DNA from: Xenophilus aerolatus
GTDB taxonomy: Bacteria; Pseudomonadota; Gammaproteobacteria; Burkholderiales; Burkholderiaceae_C
Direction: 5' to 3'
Length of the DNA: 64,000 nt
Assembly: GCA_029968055.1 (NCBI GenBank)
Contig: JASCNX010000001.1
Span: 1,364,001-1,428,000, forward strand
The notes under the pieces were generated by a model that saw nothing but the letters and a program-made list of their open reading frames with translations, did no database searches and was not told where the DNA came from. This document shows, one piece after another, positions 44,081 to 51,898 of the stretch. The translations under genes were made by a program, and so were the position numbers. Each line of letters opens with the position of its first letter. Position 1 is the stretch's first letter.

Positions 44081-44818
44081 ATGGAACCCCATGACCCGGA
44101 GATGACCGCGGACGCCTCGCTGCCGCGCGCCCGCGAGCGCCAGCGCGGCAGGGGCGCGACCCTGTCCGACGAACTGAAGGACACGCTGGAGGACCTGATC
44201 GTCAGCGGCGTCATGAAGCCCGGCGCGCGGCTCGACGAAGCCGAGCTGGCCGAGCGCTTCAAGGTCTCGCGCACACCGGTGCGCGAGGCGCTCAAGGCGC
44301 TGGCGGCCACCGGGCTCGTCGACCTGCGAAGCCGCCAGGGCGGCGTGTGCGTGGCGCGCATCTCGCTGCCGATGCTCATCGAGATGTTCCAGATGATGGC
44401 GGTGATGGAAGGCCTGTGCGCGAAGTTCGCGGCCCGCCGAGCCAGCGAGGCGCAGAAGCAGCGCATGGGCGACCTGCACGACGAGCTGACCCGCATCCTC
44501 GCCTCGGGCGACCACTCGCGCTTCTACGACGTGAACCAGGACTTCCACGACGCTCTCTACGAAGCGTCGAACACGCACTACCTGGCCGAGCAGACCCGCG
44601 CGCTGCGCAAGCGGGTGCGCGTGTACCGCCGCTACGTGACCTTCCAGCCCGGACGCATGAGCGCCACCATCGGCGAGCACGGCGCGATCCTCGACGCGAT
44701 CCGCCGCAACGATCCGGCGGCGGCGTTCAACGCCGCCATCGACCACGTGAGCCTGCTGGAGGACGACATCGTCGACCTCATCGCCGCGCTGTCCGAGCAG
44801 GACGCGGGCGTCGCGTGA
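44081..44818 (+). CDS. GntR-family (FadR/FCD) transcriptional regulator
   Basis: A 245-residue regulator: winged helix-turn-helix (about 25-95, IVSGVMKPGARLDEAELAER, FKVSRTPVREALKALAATGL) and an all-helical FCD ligand-binding domain (RFYDVNQDFHDALYEASN, GEHGAILDAIRRNDPAAAF), typical of sensors of carboxylic acids with a metal. It is encoded within the catabolic unit, about 90 bases after the dioxygenase, so it probably regulates the island, including the divergent amidase/ABC promoter region. Confidence 0.92.
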   Translation: MEPHDPEMTADASLPRARERQRGRGATLSDELKDTLEDLIVSGVMKPGARLDEAELAERFKVSRTPVREALKALAATGLVDLRSRQGGVCVARISLPMLIEMFQMMAVMEGLCAKFAARRASEAQKQRMGDLHDELTRILASGDHSRFYDVNQDFHDALYEASNTHYLAEQTRALRKRVRVYRRYVTFQPGRMSATIGEHGAILDAIRRNDPAAAFNAAIDHVSLLEDDIVDLIAALSEQDAGVA

Positions 44819-44870
44819 GCGCTCCTCTTCCACACATTCCGATCGCCTCCCCGCACCCCAGGACAATTTC

Positions 44871-45704
44871 ATGAAACTCGAACTCGACGGCAAGACCGTA
44901 CTCATCACCGGCGCCTCCAAGGGCATCGGGCTTGCAGCCGCCCATTCGTTCGCGGCCGAAGGCTGCCACCTGCAACTGGCCGCGCGCGATGGCGTCGCGC
45001 TGGCGGCCGCCAAGGCAGACATCGAGAAGCTCCACCCGGTCAAGGTGGGCATCCACCCGATGGACCTGGCCGCGCCCGGTGCCATGGCGCAGCTGGCCGA
45101 GGCTACCGGCCATGTCGACATCCTGGTGAACAACGCGGGCGACATTCCCTCGGGCCCCATCGAGTCGCTGGACTTCGCCGTGGTGCGCCGCGGCTTCCAG
45201 CTCAAGGTGCTGGGCTACATGGAACTCAGCCAGATCTACTACGCCCGCATGAAGGCCGCGGGCGGCGGCGTGATCGTGAACGACATCGGCAACTCCGGCG
45301 AGAACTGGGACGCCAACTACATCGCCGGTTCCACCGGCAACGCGGCCGTGATGGCCTTCACGCGCGCACTCGGCGGCGTGAGCCTGGACGACGGCATCCG
45401 CGTGGTGGGCGTGAACCCCGGGCCGGTGGCCACCGACCGCATGGTCAAGCTCATGAAGCGCCGAGCGCTCGACACCCACGGCGACGAAGGCCGCTGGGAA
45501 GAGCTGTTCGACAACTACCCCGGCGGCCGCCCGGCCACGCCGGAAGAAGTGGCCGAGCTGATGGTGTTCCTGGCCTCGCCGCGCGCGGGCTACATCACCG
45601 GCACGGTCGTGACCATCGACGGCGGCATCGCCGCGCGCGGCTCGATCATCAAGACCAGCAAGAAGGCGCTGGCGGCCGAACAGGCGCAGAGGCTCGCGGC
45701 ATGA
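44871..45704 (+). CDS. Short-chain dehydrogenase/reductase with atypical active site
   Basis: A 277-residue SDR. The cofactor motif TGASKGIG (residues 13-20) and NNAG (87-90) are intact. In the catalytic region Tyr150 of NYIAGSTGN is present, but the residue four positions on, normally Lys, is Ser154, and the expected Ser about 12 before Tyr is not Ser (VNDIGNSG). This departs from the Ser-Tyr-Lys triad, so the protein may catalyse another reaction, use other residues, or act as a non-redox lyase. The last residues overlap the aminotransferase gene (ATGA). It is in the catabolic island. Confidence 0.85.
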   Translation: MKLELDGKTVLITGASKGIGLAAAHSFAAEGCHLQLAARDGVALAAAKADIEKLHPVKVGIHPMDLAAPGAMAQLAEATGHVDILVNNAGDIPSGPIESLDFAVVRRGFQLKVLGYMELSQIYYARMKAAGGGVIVNDIGNSGENWDANYIAGSTGNAAVMAFTRALGGVSLDDGIRVVGVNPGPVATDRMVKLMKRRALDTHGDEGRWEELFDNYPGGRPATPEEVAELMVFLASPRAGYITGTVVTIDGGIAARGSIIKTSKKALAAEQAQRLAA

Positions 45705-46876
45705 ATGCGGCCCTGAATCCCGCGGCCGCGGTGCCGGCCGTGACCAGCGATGCCGAAACGCGCAACCGCTACTTCGATCGGCTCTTCTCTAACCCCGACC
45801 TGATGTGGCTGGGCCAGAACACCAACCACTTTCCGCTGCACCCGGCCGTGCGCAAGGCGCTGCACGATGCGATCGACGACGAGAGCTTCCACGCCTACGC
45901 GCCACCGTTGGGCATGGAAGCGCTGCGCTCGGCCATCGTGGCGGACCTCGGCGTGCCCGACCAGTCGGCCGTGGTGACCGACGGCGCGGTGTCGGCGCTC
46001 GCACTGGCCTGCCGTGCCTTCTGCATGCCGGGCAAGGGCTTCGTCACCACCGACCCGGGCTGGAAGTGGCCGCTGCAGTTCGCGGCCAAGGCGGGCTGCG
46101 CCATCACCGAGATTCCGATCTACGGGCCCGAGCACGGCTTCAAGCTGTCGGCCGATGCGCTGGCCGCGTCGACCGACGCCGGCACCGCCGTCATCTACCT
46201 CGTCGATCCCAACAACCCGCTGGGCACCACCTACACCGAGGACGAGATCCGCGCCTTCGCCGAGCGGGCCCGCGAGATCGGCGCCATCCTCATCCACGAC
46301 TGCACCTACCGCGACTTCGCCGACAGCCATACGCTGGCATCGCGCTTCTACCCGGAAGGCACCGTGACCATCGTGAGCTTCTCGAAGTGGCTCGGGCTCG
46401 CGGGCCTGCGGCTCGGCGCGCTCGTCGCCTCGCCGGAGCTGCTCGCGCGCATCCTGCCGCATTCGCAGGCGCCGCTGGGCGCCAGCGTGCTGGCACAGCG
46501 CGCGGCCATCGCGGGCCTGGCGGTGAAGGCCGAATGGATGACCGAGGTGATCGCGCAACAGCGCGAGAACCAGCGGATGATCGTCGACGCCTTCGGCAAG
46601 CTCCCGGGCTTCGAGGTGCCGGTGTTTCCGTCGCAGGCCAACTTCATCGTGGTGGAGTGCAGCAAGGCGGGCGTGACGCCCGAGGCGCTGGTCACCGCGC
46701 TGGGCGAGCACGACATCATGGTGCGGCAGGGCACCTACCACACGCCGCGCTTCGGCCACCGCTTCGTGAAGATCTCCACCACCGTGCCCCGGGCGTGGGC
46801 GCAGGCGCTGTGCGACGTGCTGCCGCAGGCGGTCGAGCGCGCGCGCGGCCTGCCGGCGACGGCGGCGCTGTTCTGA
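45701..46876 (+). CDS. PLP-dependent aminotransferase (class I/II fold)
   Basis: A 391-residue fold-type I aminotransferase. PLP-binding Lys229 is in SFSKWLGLAGLRLG; earlier motifs are the VTDGAVSALALACRAF cofactor region and VDPNNPLGTTYTEDEIRAF; the C-terminal Arg is in TPRFGHRFVKIS. It moves an amino group between an amino acid and a keto acid, or may be a lyase of the same fold. ATGA overlap with the upstream SDR gene shows coupling. Its presence suggests that an amine or amino acid is on the pathway. Confidence 0.9.
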   Translation: MNAALNPAAAVPAVTSDAETRNRYFDRLFSNPDLMWLGQNTNHFPLHPAVRKALHDAIDDESFHAYAPPLGMEALRSAIVADLGVPDQSAVVTDGAVSALALACRAFCMPGKGFVTTDPGWKWPLQFAAKAGCAITEIPIYGPEHGFKLSADALAASTDAGTAVIYLVDPNNPLGTTYTEDEIRAFAERAREIGAILIHDCTYRDFADSHTLASRFYPEGTVTIVSFSKWLGLAGLRLGALVASPELLARILPHSQAPLGASVLAQRAAIAGLAVKAEWMTEVIAQQRENQRMIVDAFGKLPGFEVPVFPSQANFIVVECSKAGVTPEALVTALGEHDIMVRQGTYHTPRFGHRFVKISTTVPRAWAQALCDVLPQAVERARGLPATAALF

Positions 46877-46890
46877 GAAAGGGCCCGACG

Positions 46891-47772
46891 ATGGGTTTCG
46901 CCACCACCCCCGACGGCATCCGCCTCTACTACGAGACCGCCGGCAGCGGCACGCCGATCGTGTTCGTGCACGAGTTCGGCGGCGACCACCGCAGCTGGGA
47001 GCCGCAGATGCGCTACTTCGCGCGGCGCCACCGGTGCGTGACCTTCGGCGCGCGCGGCTATCCGCCGTCGGACGTGCCGGCCGACGTGGAGCGCTATTCG
47101 CAGGCCATCGCGGCCGACGACATCGCGGCCGTGATGGACGCGCTCGGGCTGCAGCGCGCCCACATCGTCGGCCTGTCGATGGGCGGCTTCGCGACGCTGC
47201 ACTTCGGCCTGCGGCATGCGCACCGTGCCGCCTCGCTCGTCATCGCCGGCGCCGGCTACGGCGCCGAGAAGGAGCACGAGGCCTACTTCCGCGGCGTCTC
47301 GCTCGAGGTCGCCCGGCAGTTCGAGGCGCAGGGCGCCGAGAAATTCGCCCGCACCTACTCGCTCGGAGCAAGCCGCGTGCAGTTCCAGAACAAGGACCCG
47401 CGCGGCTGGCAGGAGTTCGCGACCTGGCTCGGCCAGCACGACGCCGTGGGCGCGGCCAACACCATGCGCGGCGTGCAGGCGTGCCGCCCGTCGATCTACG
47501 ACCTGGAAGGCGAACTGCGCGCGATGGCCGTGCCTTCGCTGGTGGTGGTCGGCGACGAGGACGACCACTGCCTGCAGCCCGGCATCTTCCTCAAGAAGAC
47601 GCTGCCGGCCTGCGGCCTGGCGGTGATGCCCAAGACCGGCCACACGCTCAACCTGGAAGAGCCTGCGGCCTTCAATGCCCTGCTCGCGGAGTTCTTCGCA
47701 CAGGTCGAGGCCGGCCAGTGGAAGCCGCGCGACCCGCGTGCGCTGCCCAGCCAGATCATGAAGACGGACTGA
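46891..47772 (+). CDS. Alpha/beta hydrolase (enol-lactonase-like)
   Basis: A 293-residue alpha/beta hydrolase with nucleophile Ser in VGLSMGGFATL, acid Asp in VVVGDEDDHCL and His in KTGHTLNLEEPAAF, and oxyanion segment VHEFGGDHRSW. The fold class includes 3-oxoadipate enol-lactonases and ring-fission hydrolases. Being between an aminotransferase and an M20 amidohydrolase, with a ring-cleavage-like bicupin after that, a C-C or ester/lactone hydrolase role downstream of ring opening is plausible but not shown. The stop overlaps the next start. Confidence 0.87.
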   Translation: MGFATTPDGIRLYYETAGSGTPIVFVHEFGGDHRSWEPQMRYFARRHRCVTFGARGYPPSDVPADVERYSQAIAADDIAAVMDALGLQRAHIVGLSMGGFATLHFGLRHAHRAASLVIAGAGYGAEKEHEAYFRGVSLEVARQFEAQGAEKFARTYSLGASRVQFQNKDPRGWQEFATWLGQHDAVGAANTMRGVQACRPSIYDLEGELRAMAVPSLVVVGDEDDHCLQPGIFLKKTLPACGLAVMPKTGHTLNLEEPAAFNALLAEFFAQVEAGQWKPRDPRALPSQIMKTD

Positions 47773-49073
47773 TGGCCAACGCCACCGCCACCGGCACCGC
47801 CGCGACGGCCCCGCCGGCCCAGGGCGCCTGGCGCATCGACGCCGACCGGCTCTGGCGCCGGCTCATGGCGCTGGCCTGCATCGGCGCCACGCCCGGCGGC
47901 GGCGTGGACCGGCAGGCGCTGAGCCGGGAGGAGATCGATGCCTGGCGCACGATGATCGGCTGGGCCGAATCGTCGGGCCTGGAGGCCTCGACCGACCCGG
48001 CGGGCAACCTCTTCATCGCACTGCCGGGGGCCGATCGCGATGCGCCGCCCGTGCTCGCGGGCAGCCATCTCGACAGCCAGCCCGGTGGCGGCCGCTTCGA
48101 CGGCGTGTACGGCGTGGTCGCGGCGCTGGAGGTGCTGACCACCCTGGCCGGGCGCGGCGTGCGTCCGCCGGTGGACATCGTCTGCGTGGCGTGGATGAAC
48201 GAGGAGGGGTCGCGCTTCGCCCCCGGGATGATGGGCTCCGAAGCCTTCGCCGGCGTGCGCAGCCTGGAGGCCGTTCGGGCGGTGCGCGATGCCGGCGGCG
48301 TGGCCGTCGGCGATGCCCTCGACGCGCTGCATGCGGCGTTTCCGGCGCTGCGCCGCAAGCCGCTGGGCTTTGCGGTGGCGGCGTATCTCGAAGCGCACAT
48401 CGAGCAGGGGCCGGTGCTGGAGGCGCAGCAGTGCACGATCGGCGTGGTCACCGGCATCCAGGGCAAGAAGACCTTCGACATCGTGATCGAGGGCCAGCGC
48501 GGCCATGCCGGCACGCTGGCGATGGCCGACAGGCAGGACGCGCTGGAAGCCTTCACGCGCATCGCCTCGGCGCTCTATGCCGAGGTCGGGCGGCACGACG
48601 AAGCCGTGAAGTTCACCATCGGCCGCCTGCAGGTCGAGCCGAACGCGCCCTCGGTCGTGCCCGAGCGCGTCACCCTGCGCATCGACCTGCGGCATCCCGA
48701 CAACGCGGTGCTCGGCCACCTGGGGCAGCGCATCGCCGAGCTGTGTGCAGCCCTGGCCGCGCCATGCAGCGTGCGCGTGACGGCGCTGGTCGATGCGCCC
48801 TCCAACGGCTTCGATCCTGCACTGCAGCAGTCGATCGCGCGGGCCGCGGCGCGCATCGGCGTTCCCCACATGCCGATCCTCTCGGCGGCGGGCCACGACG
48901 CGCGCCACATGGCGCCCCTGTGCCCCAGCGCGATGATCTTCATCCCATGCCGCGGTGGCGTGAGCCACGCGGAACACGAGTGGGCCGAGCCGGCGCACGT
49001 CGCGGCCGGTGCGGACGTGCTGCTGGACGTCCTGCTTCCCTGGGCGGGACTCGCGAAGGACGGCACACCGTGA
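47772..49073 (+). CDS. M20-family Zn amidohydrolase (AllC/N-carbamoylase type)
   Basis: A 433-residue zinc-dependent amidase/carbamoylase. Metal and active-site motifs: VLAGSHLDSQPGGGRFDGVYG, CVAWMNEEGSRFAPGM and HIEQGPVLEA, all typical of allantoate amidohydrolase, beta-ureidopropionase and L-N-carbamoylase. The C-terminal dimerisation region has AGHDARHMA. It likely hydrolyses a carbamoyl, ureido or amidine/amide bond to release ammonia. ATG overlaps the previous stop; its stop overlaps the following GTG start (GTGA). Substrate unknown. Confidence 0.9.
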   Translation: MANATATGTAATAPPAQGAWRIDADRLWRRLMALACIGATPGGGVDRQALSREEIDAWRTMIGWAESSGLEASTDPAGNLFIALPGADRDAPPVLAGSHLDSQPGGGRFDGVYGVVAALEVLTTLAGRGVRPPVDIVCVAWMNEEGSRFAPGMMGSEAFAGVRSLEAVRAVRDAGGVAVGDALDALHAAFPALRRKPLGFAVAAYLEAHIEQGPVLEAQQCTIGVVTGIQGKKTFDIVIEGQRGHAGTLAMADRQDALEAFTRIASALYAEVGRHDEAVKFTIGRLQVEPNAPSVVPERVTLRIDLRHPDNAVLGHLGQRIAELCAALAAPCSVRVTALVDAPSNGFDPALQQSIARAAARIGVPHMPILSAAGHDARHMAPLCPSAMIFIPCRGGVSHAEHEWAEPAHVAAGADVLLDVLLPWAGLAKDGTP

Positions 49074-49999
49074 GCCCCACCGTCGTCGACATGGCCGACC
49101 TGCCGATGCAGCACCCGGCCGCGCCCGCCGGTGCGGCACAGGCCAGGGCCCGCTTCTTCAACTCCGGCAATGCCTTCAACGTGAAGCTGCCCGAGGTGCC
49201 CGCGCGGCTTTTCGAGCCGCCGCCGCTGGAGCGCTTCGGTGTGTTCGACTGCGACCAGTCCCGTGCCCTCGGTGGCGGCGTCGCGGCCACCACCCCGCTG
49301 ATGCTCGCGCGCTATGTGCGCATCGCCGCACGCGACGCACTGCCGCCGCTCGACGTGCATGCGACCGGTTCGGTCTGGTATGTGATTGCCGGCACCGGGC
49401 GTGTCACGGGCGCGGCGATCGACGTGGCCTTCGCTGCGGGTGACGTCTTCCTGCTGCCGGGCGCACCGGCCTACCGGCTCGAGGCCGGCGAACAAGGCGC
49501 CCTGCTCTGGAGCGTCGACAACGCGCCGCAACTGGCCTTCGAGCGCGCGCAGCCGGCCCCCCTGGCCGAAGCGCTGATCGATGCGGTGCACTACCCGGCT
49601 GCGGAGATCGAGCGCCAGCTCGCGCTGATCCTGTCCACCGGCACGCACGACGAGACCTCGGGCCGCGCGCTGATCTTCTCGTCCGACCGGCAGGCCGCGG
49701 CGCGCAACCTCACGCCCACGCTGACGCTGAGCCTCAACACGCTCGAGCCGCACACCCACCAGCGCATGCATCGCCACAACTCGGCCGCCATCACGCTGGT
49801 GGTGAGGGGCGAAGGCTGCCATTCGGTGGTCGGCGGCGAGCACTGCCCCTGGACACCCTGGGCCACCCTGGTCACGCCGCCGGGCGCGCCGCATTCGCAT
49901 CACAACGAAGGCACGCACGGCGCCCGCTTCCTGATCGTGCAGGACGGTGGGCTGCACTACCACGCGCGGACCATGGGCTTCGAGTTCCTGGAAGCCTGA
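49070..49999 (+). CDS. Bicupin protein, gentisate-dioxygenase-like
   Basis: A 309-residue two-cupin protein. The N-terminal cupin (about residues 75-160, DVHATGSVWYVIAGTGR) has a single His. The C-terminal cupin (220-295) has the metal-binding cluster HQRMHRHNSAAITLV and PPGAPHSHHNEG, with a late GGLHYHARTMGF. The domain arrangement resembles gentisate and salicylate 1,2-dioxygenases, which cleave hydroxylated rings with Fe(II), although total sequence identity cannot be judged by eye. GTG start coupled to the amidohydrolase with an AAGGA site. It is the last gene of the island. Confidence 0.8.
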   Translation: MSPTVVDMADLPMQHPAAPAGAAQARARFFNSGNAFNVKLPEVPARLFEPPPLERFGVFDCDQSRALGGGVAATTPLMLARYVRIAARDALPPLDVHATGSVWYVIAGTGRVTGAAIDVAFAAGDVFLLPGAPAYRLEAGEQGALLWSVDNAPQLAFERAQPAPLAEALIDAVHYPAAEIERQLALILSTGTHDETSGRALIFSSDRQAAARNLTPTLTLSLNTLEPHTHQRMHRHNSAAITLVVRGEGCHSVVGGEHCPWTPWATLVTPPGAPHSHHNEGTHGARFLIVQDGGLHYHARTMGFEFLEA

Positions 50000-50097
50000 G
50001 ACTGGCGCTGCCGAAGGCGGATCGCTGCCCGCCTGGCCCGATGCTTGCTGGGCGCACAATCACCGGCACCCAACGCATCCTCGACAGCCGCCCAAGA

Positions 50098-50967
50098 ATG
50101 AGCTCCAACAACACGCACGACCTCCACGACAAACGCCTCGCCGACGCCTGGGCCACGCTCCAGGCCCATGCCGACCAGGGGCTGCCGCTCGACCACGATC
50201 CCTCTCGCCTGGCGTTTGCCGACCCGGAGTTCCTGCTGCGCCGCGAGACCCGCGGCCTGCGCATGCAGCTGGAGCTGATGAAGCCCGACCTGGAGATGCG
50301 CGCCCACGGCATCGAGAACACCATCGTGGTCTTCGGCAGCGCGCGCTTTCGCAGCGAAGAGGAAATGGGCGCCCTCATCGCCCAGTCCGACGCCGCCGGC
50401 GACGCCAAGGCCGCCGCCCGCTGGCGCCGGCTCGCGCGCGGCAGCCACTACTACGAGCAGGCGCGCGCCTTCGGCAAGCTGGTCGCCCACTACAGCAACG
50501 ACCGGGAGCCGGCCGACCAGCTCTTCGTGTGCACCGGCGGCGGCCCGGGCATCATGCAGGCCGCCAACCGCGGCGCCTACGAGGGCGGCGGCCTGTCGGT
50601 CGGCCTGGCCATCGCGCTGCCGATGGAAGAGGCGGCCAACCCGTACGTCACGCCGGCGCTGTCGTTCAAGTTCCACTACTTCGCCATCCGCAAGATGCAC
50701 TTCATGATGCGGGCGAAGGCGCTGGTGGCCTTTCCGGGCGGCTTCGGCACGCTGGACGAACTGTTCGAGGTGGTCACCCTCGTGCAGACGCGCAAGTCCA
50801 AGCAGGTGCCGATCGTGCTGTTCGGTTCCGAATACTGGAAGCGCCTGATCGACTTCGACTTCCTGGTCGAGGAAGGCGTGATCTCGCCCGAGGACATCGA
50901 CCTCTTCGAATACGTCGACACGCCCGAGGACGCCTGGGCGGCGATCAAGCGCTTCTACAAGCTCTGA
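50098..50967 (+). CDS. LOG-family protein (cytokinin riboside 5'-phosphate phosphoribohydrolase type)
   Basis: A 289-residue Rossmann-fold protein with FGSARF, CTGGGPGIMQAANRGAY and the PGGxGTxxE motif as PGGFGTLDELFE. LOG/PpnN relatives hydrolyse nucleoside monophosphates at the N-glycosidic bond. An N-terminal stretch of about 60 residues precedes the domain, as in the longer bacterial form. The in-frame ATG at MSSNNTHDL is chosen; a longer frame from 50041 exists without a good ribosome-binding site. It is not obviously part of the preceding catabolic unit. Confidence 0.87.
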   Translation: MSSNNTHDLHDKRLADAWATLQAHADQGLPLDHDPSRLAFADPEFLLRRETRGLRMQLELMKPDLEMRAHGIENTIVVFGSARFRSEEEMGALIAQSDAAGDAKAAARWRRLARGSHYYEQARAFGKLVAHYSNDREPADQLFVCTGGGPGIMQAANRGAYEGGGLSVGLAIALPMEEAANPYVTPALSFKFHYFAIRKMHFMMRAKALVAFPGGFGTLDELFEVVTLVQTRKSKQVPIVLFGSEYWKRLIDFDFLVEEGVISPEDIDLFEYVDTPEDAWAAIKRFYKL

Positions 50968-51061
50968 GCGGCCCTCGCCGAGCCGATCGGCCGCGGCGCC
51001 CGTGCGTCGGGCGCGCACCGCGGTCTTTCAGGGCCGAACGGCACCGTGCCGCCCCTGCCGC

Positions 51062-51841
51062 TCAAGGGGTGCGCTCGGCGCCCGATCCGTCGGGCACCGT
51101 GAAATCCGGCGCCTCGTCCGCGGGCCGGTGCGATGCGCCCAGCCCCATGCCCATGCCGGCGCCCCCGGCCAGCGCCCCACCGCCACCGCCTCCACCGCCT
51201 CCACCCGCGCCGCCGCCGCGGCCGCCCGCTGCACCTGCGCCCTGCCCGGCGGCACCCCCGCGCCCGCCGGCGCCGCCTGCGGCACCCGGGCGCGCCGGCC
51301 CCTGCGGCGGCACCGCCAGGTCGGCCGGGACGGGTGCCAGGTCCAGCGCCTCGCGGATGAAGGCGCGCAGCGACGCGACCAGCGGGCCCACCAGGACGAC
51401 ACGGCCCGCCACCATGTCCTGTGCAGCCTGCACCGCCAGGCGCACCTGCTCCTCGGTGCCGAGCAGAACCACGTCGGACAGCGCGGCCTCCACGGCATCG
51501 CGGATGCGACGGCGGCGCTCGGCGACGCTCGCCGGCAGTTCGCGCTCGACCGGCAGCACGGCCTCCACGTCGCCGGCGGCGGCGGCCGGCGCGCGCAAGC
51601 GACGGCTGCCGTGCGACGGGTCGACCTCCAGGTTGCCGGTGAACGAGCCGCCCAGGGTCTTGTAGGCGGCGATCAGCGTGCGCAGGCGCTCGTTGATCTG
51701 CCGGTTCTCGCGCTCGCGCCGCCGCTGCAGCGTCTGCATGAAGACCAGGCGGATGCCGACCGCCACCAGCGACACGAGCACCAAGCCGAACAAGGTGGTC
51801 GCGGCCGCGGACCAGGAGGAGAAGTCGAAGGCGTTGCGCAT
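51062..51841 (-). CDS. Conserved hypothetical membrane protein with Gly-rich C-terminus
   Basis: No characterised family recognised. The 259-residue protein has one N-terminal membrane helix (about 13-34, TLFGLVLVSLVAVGIRLVFM), then a basic helical stretch RRRERENRQINERLRTLIAA and a domain of about 150 residues (KTLGGSFTGNLEVDPSHG, RRRRIRDAVEAALSDVVLLG, DMVAGRVVLVGPLVASLRAF). The tail from about residue 190 is low complexity: Gly/Ala-rich with ten consecutive Gly, then Gly-Met repeats. The middle domain looks structured; the tail is probably disordered. Location: inner membrane with the bulk in the cytoplasm is likely from the positive residues after the helix. Confidence 0.7.
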   Translation of the reverse strand: MRNAFDFSSWSAAATTLFGLVLVSLVAVGIRLVFMQTLQRRRERENRQINERLRTLIAAYKTLGGSFTGNLEVDPSHGSRRLRAPAAAAGDVEAVLPVERELPASVAERRRRIRDAVEAALSDVVLLGTEEQVRLAVQAAQDMVAGRVVLVGPLVASLRAFIREALDLAPVPADLAVPPQGPARPGAAGGAGGRGGAAGQGAGAAGGRGGGAGGGGGGGGGGALAGGAGMGMGLGASHRPADEAPDFTVPDGSGAERTP

Positions 51842-51898
51842 GGCCGAAGTGTCACGCCGCGATGGTGCGGGCGGCGTCGGCGAGCCGCCCGGCGACGG

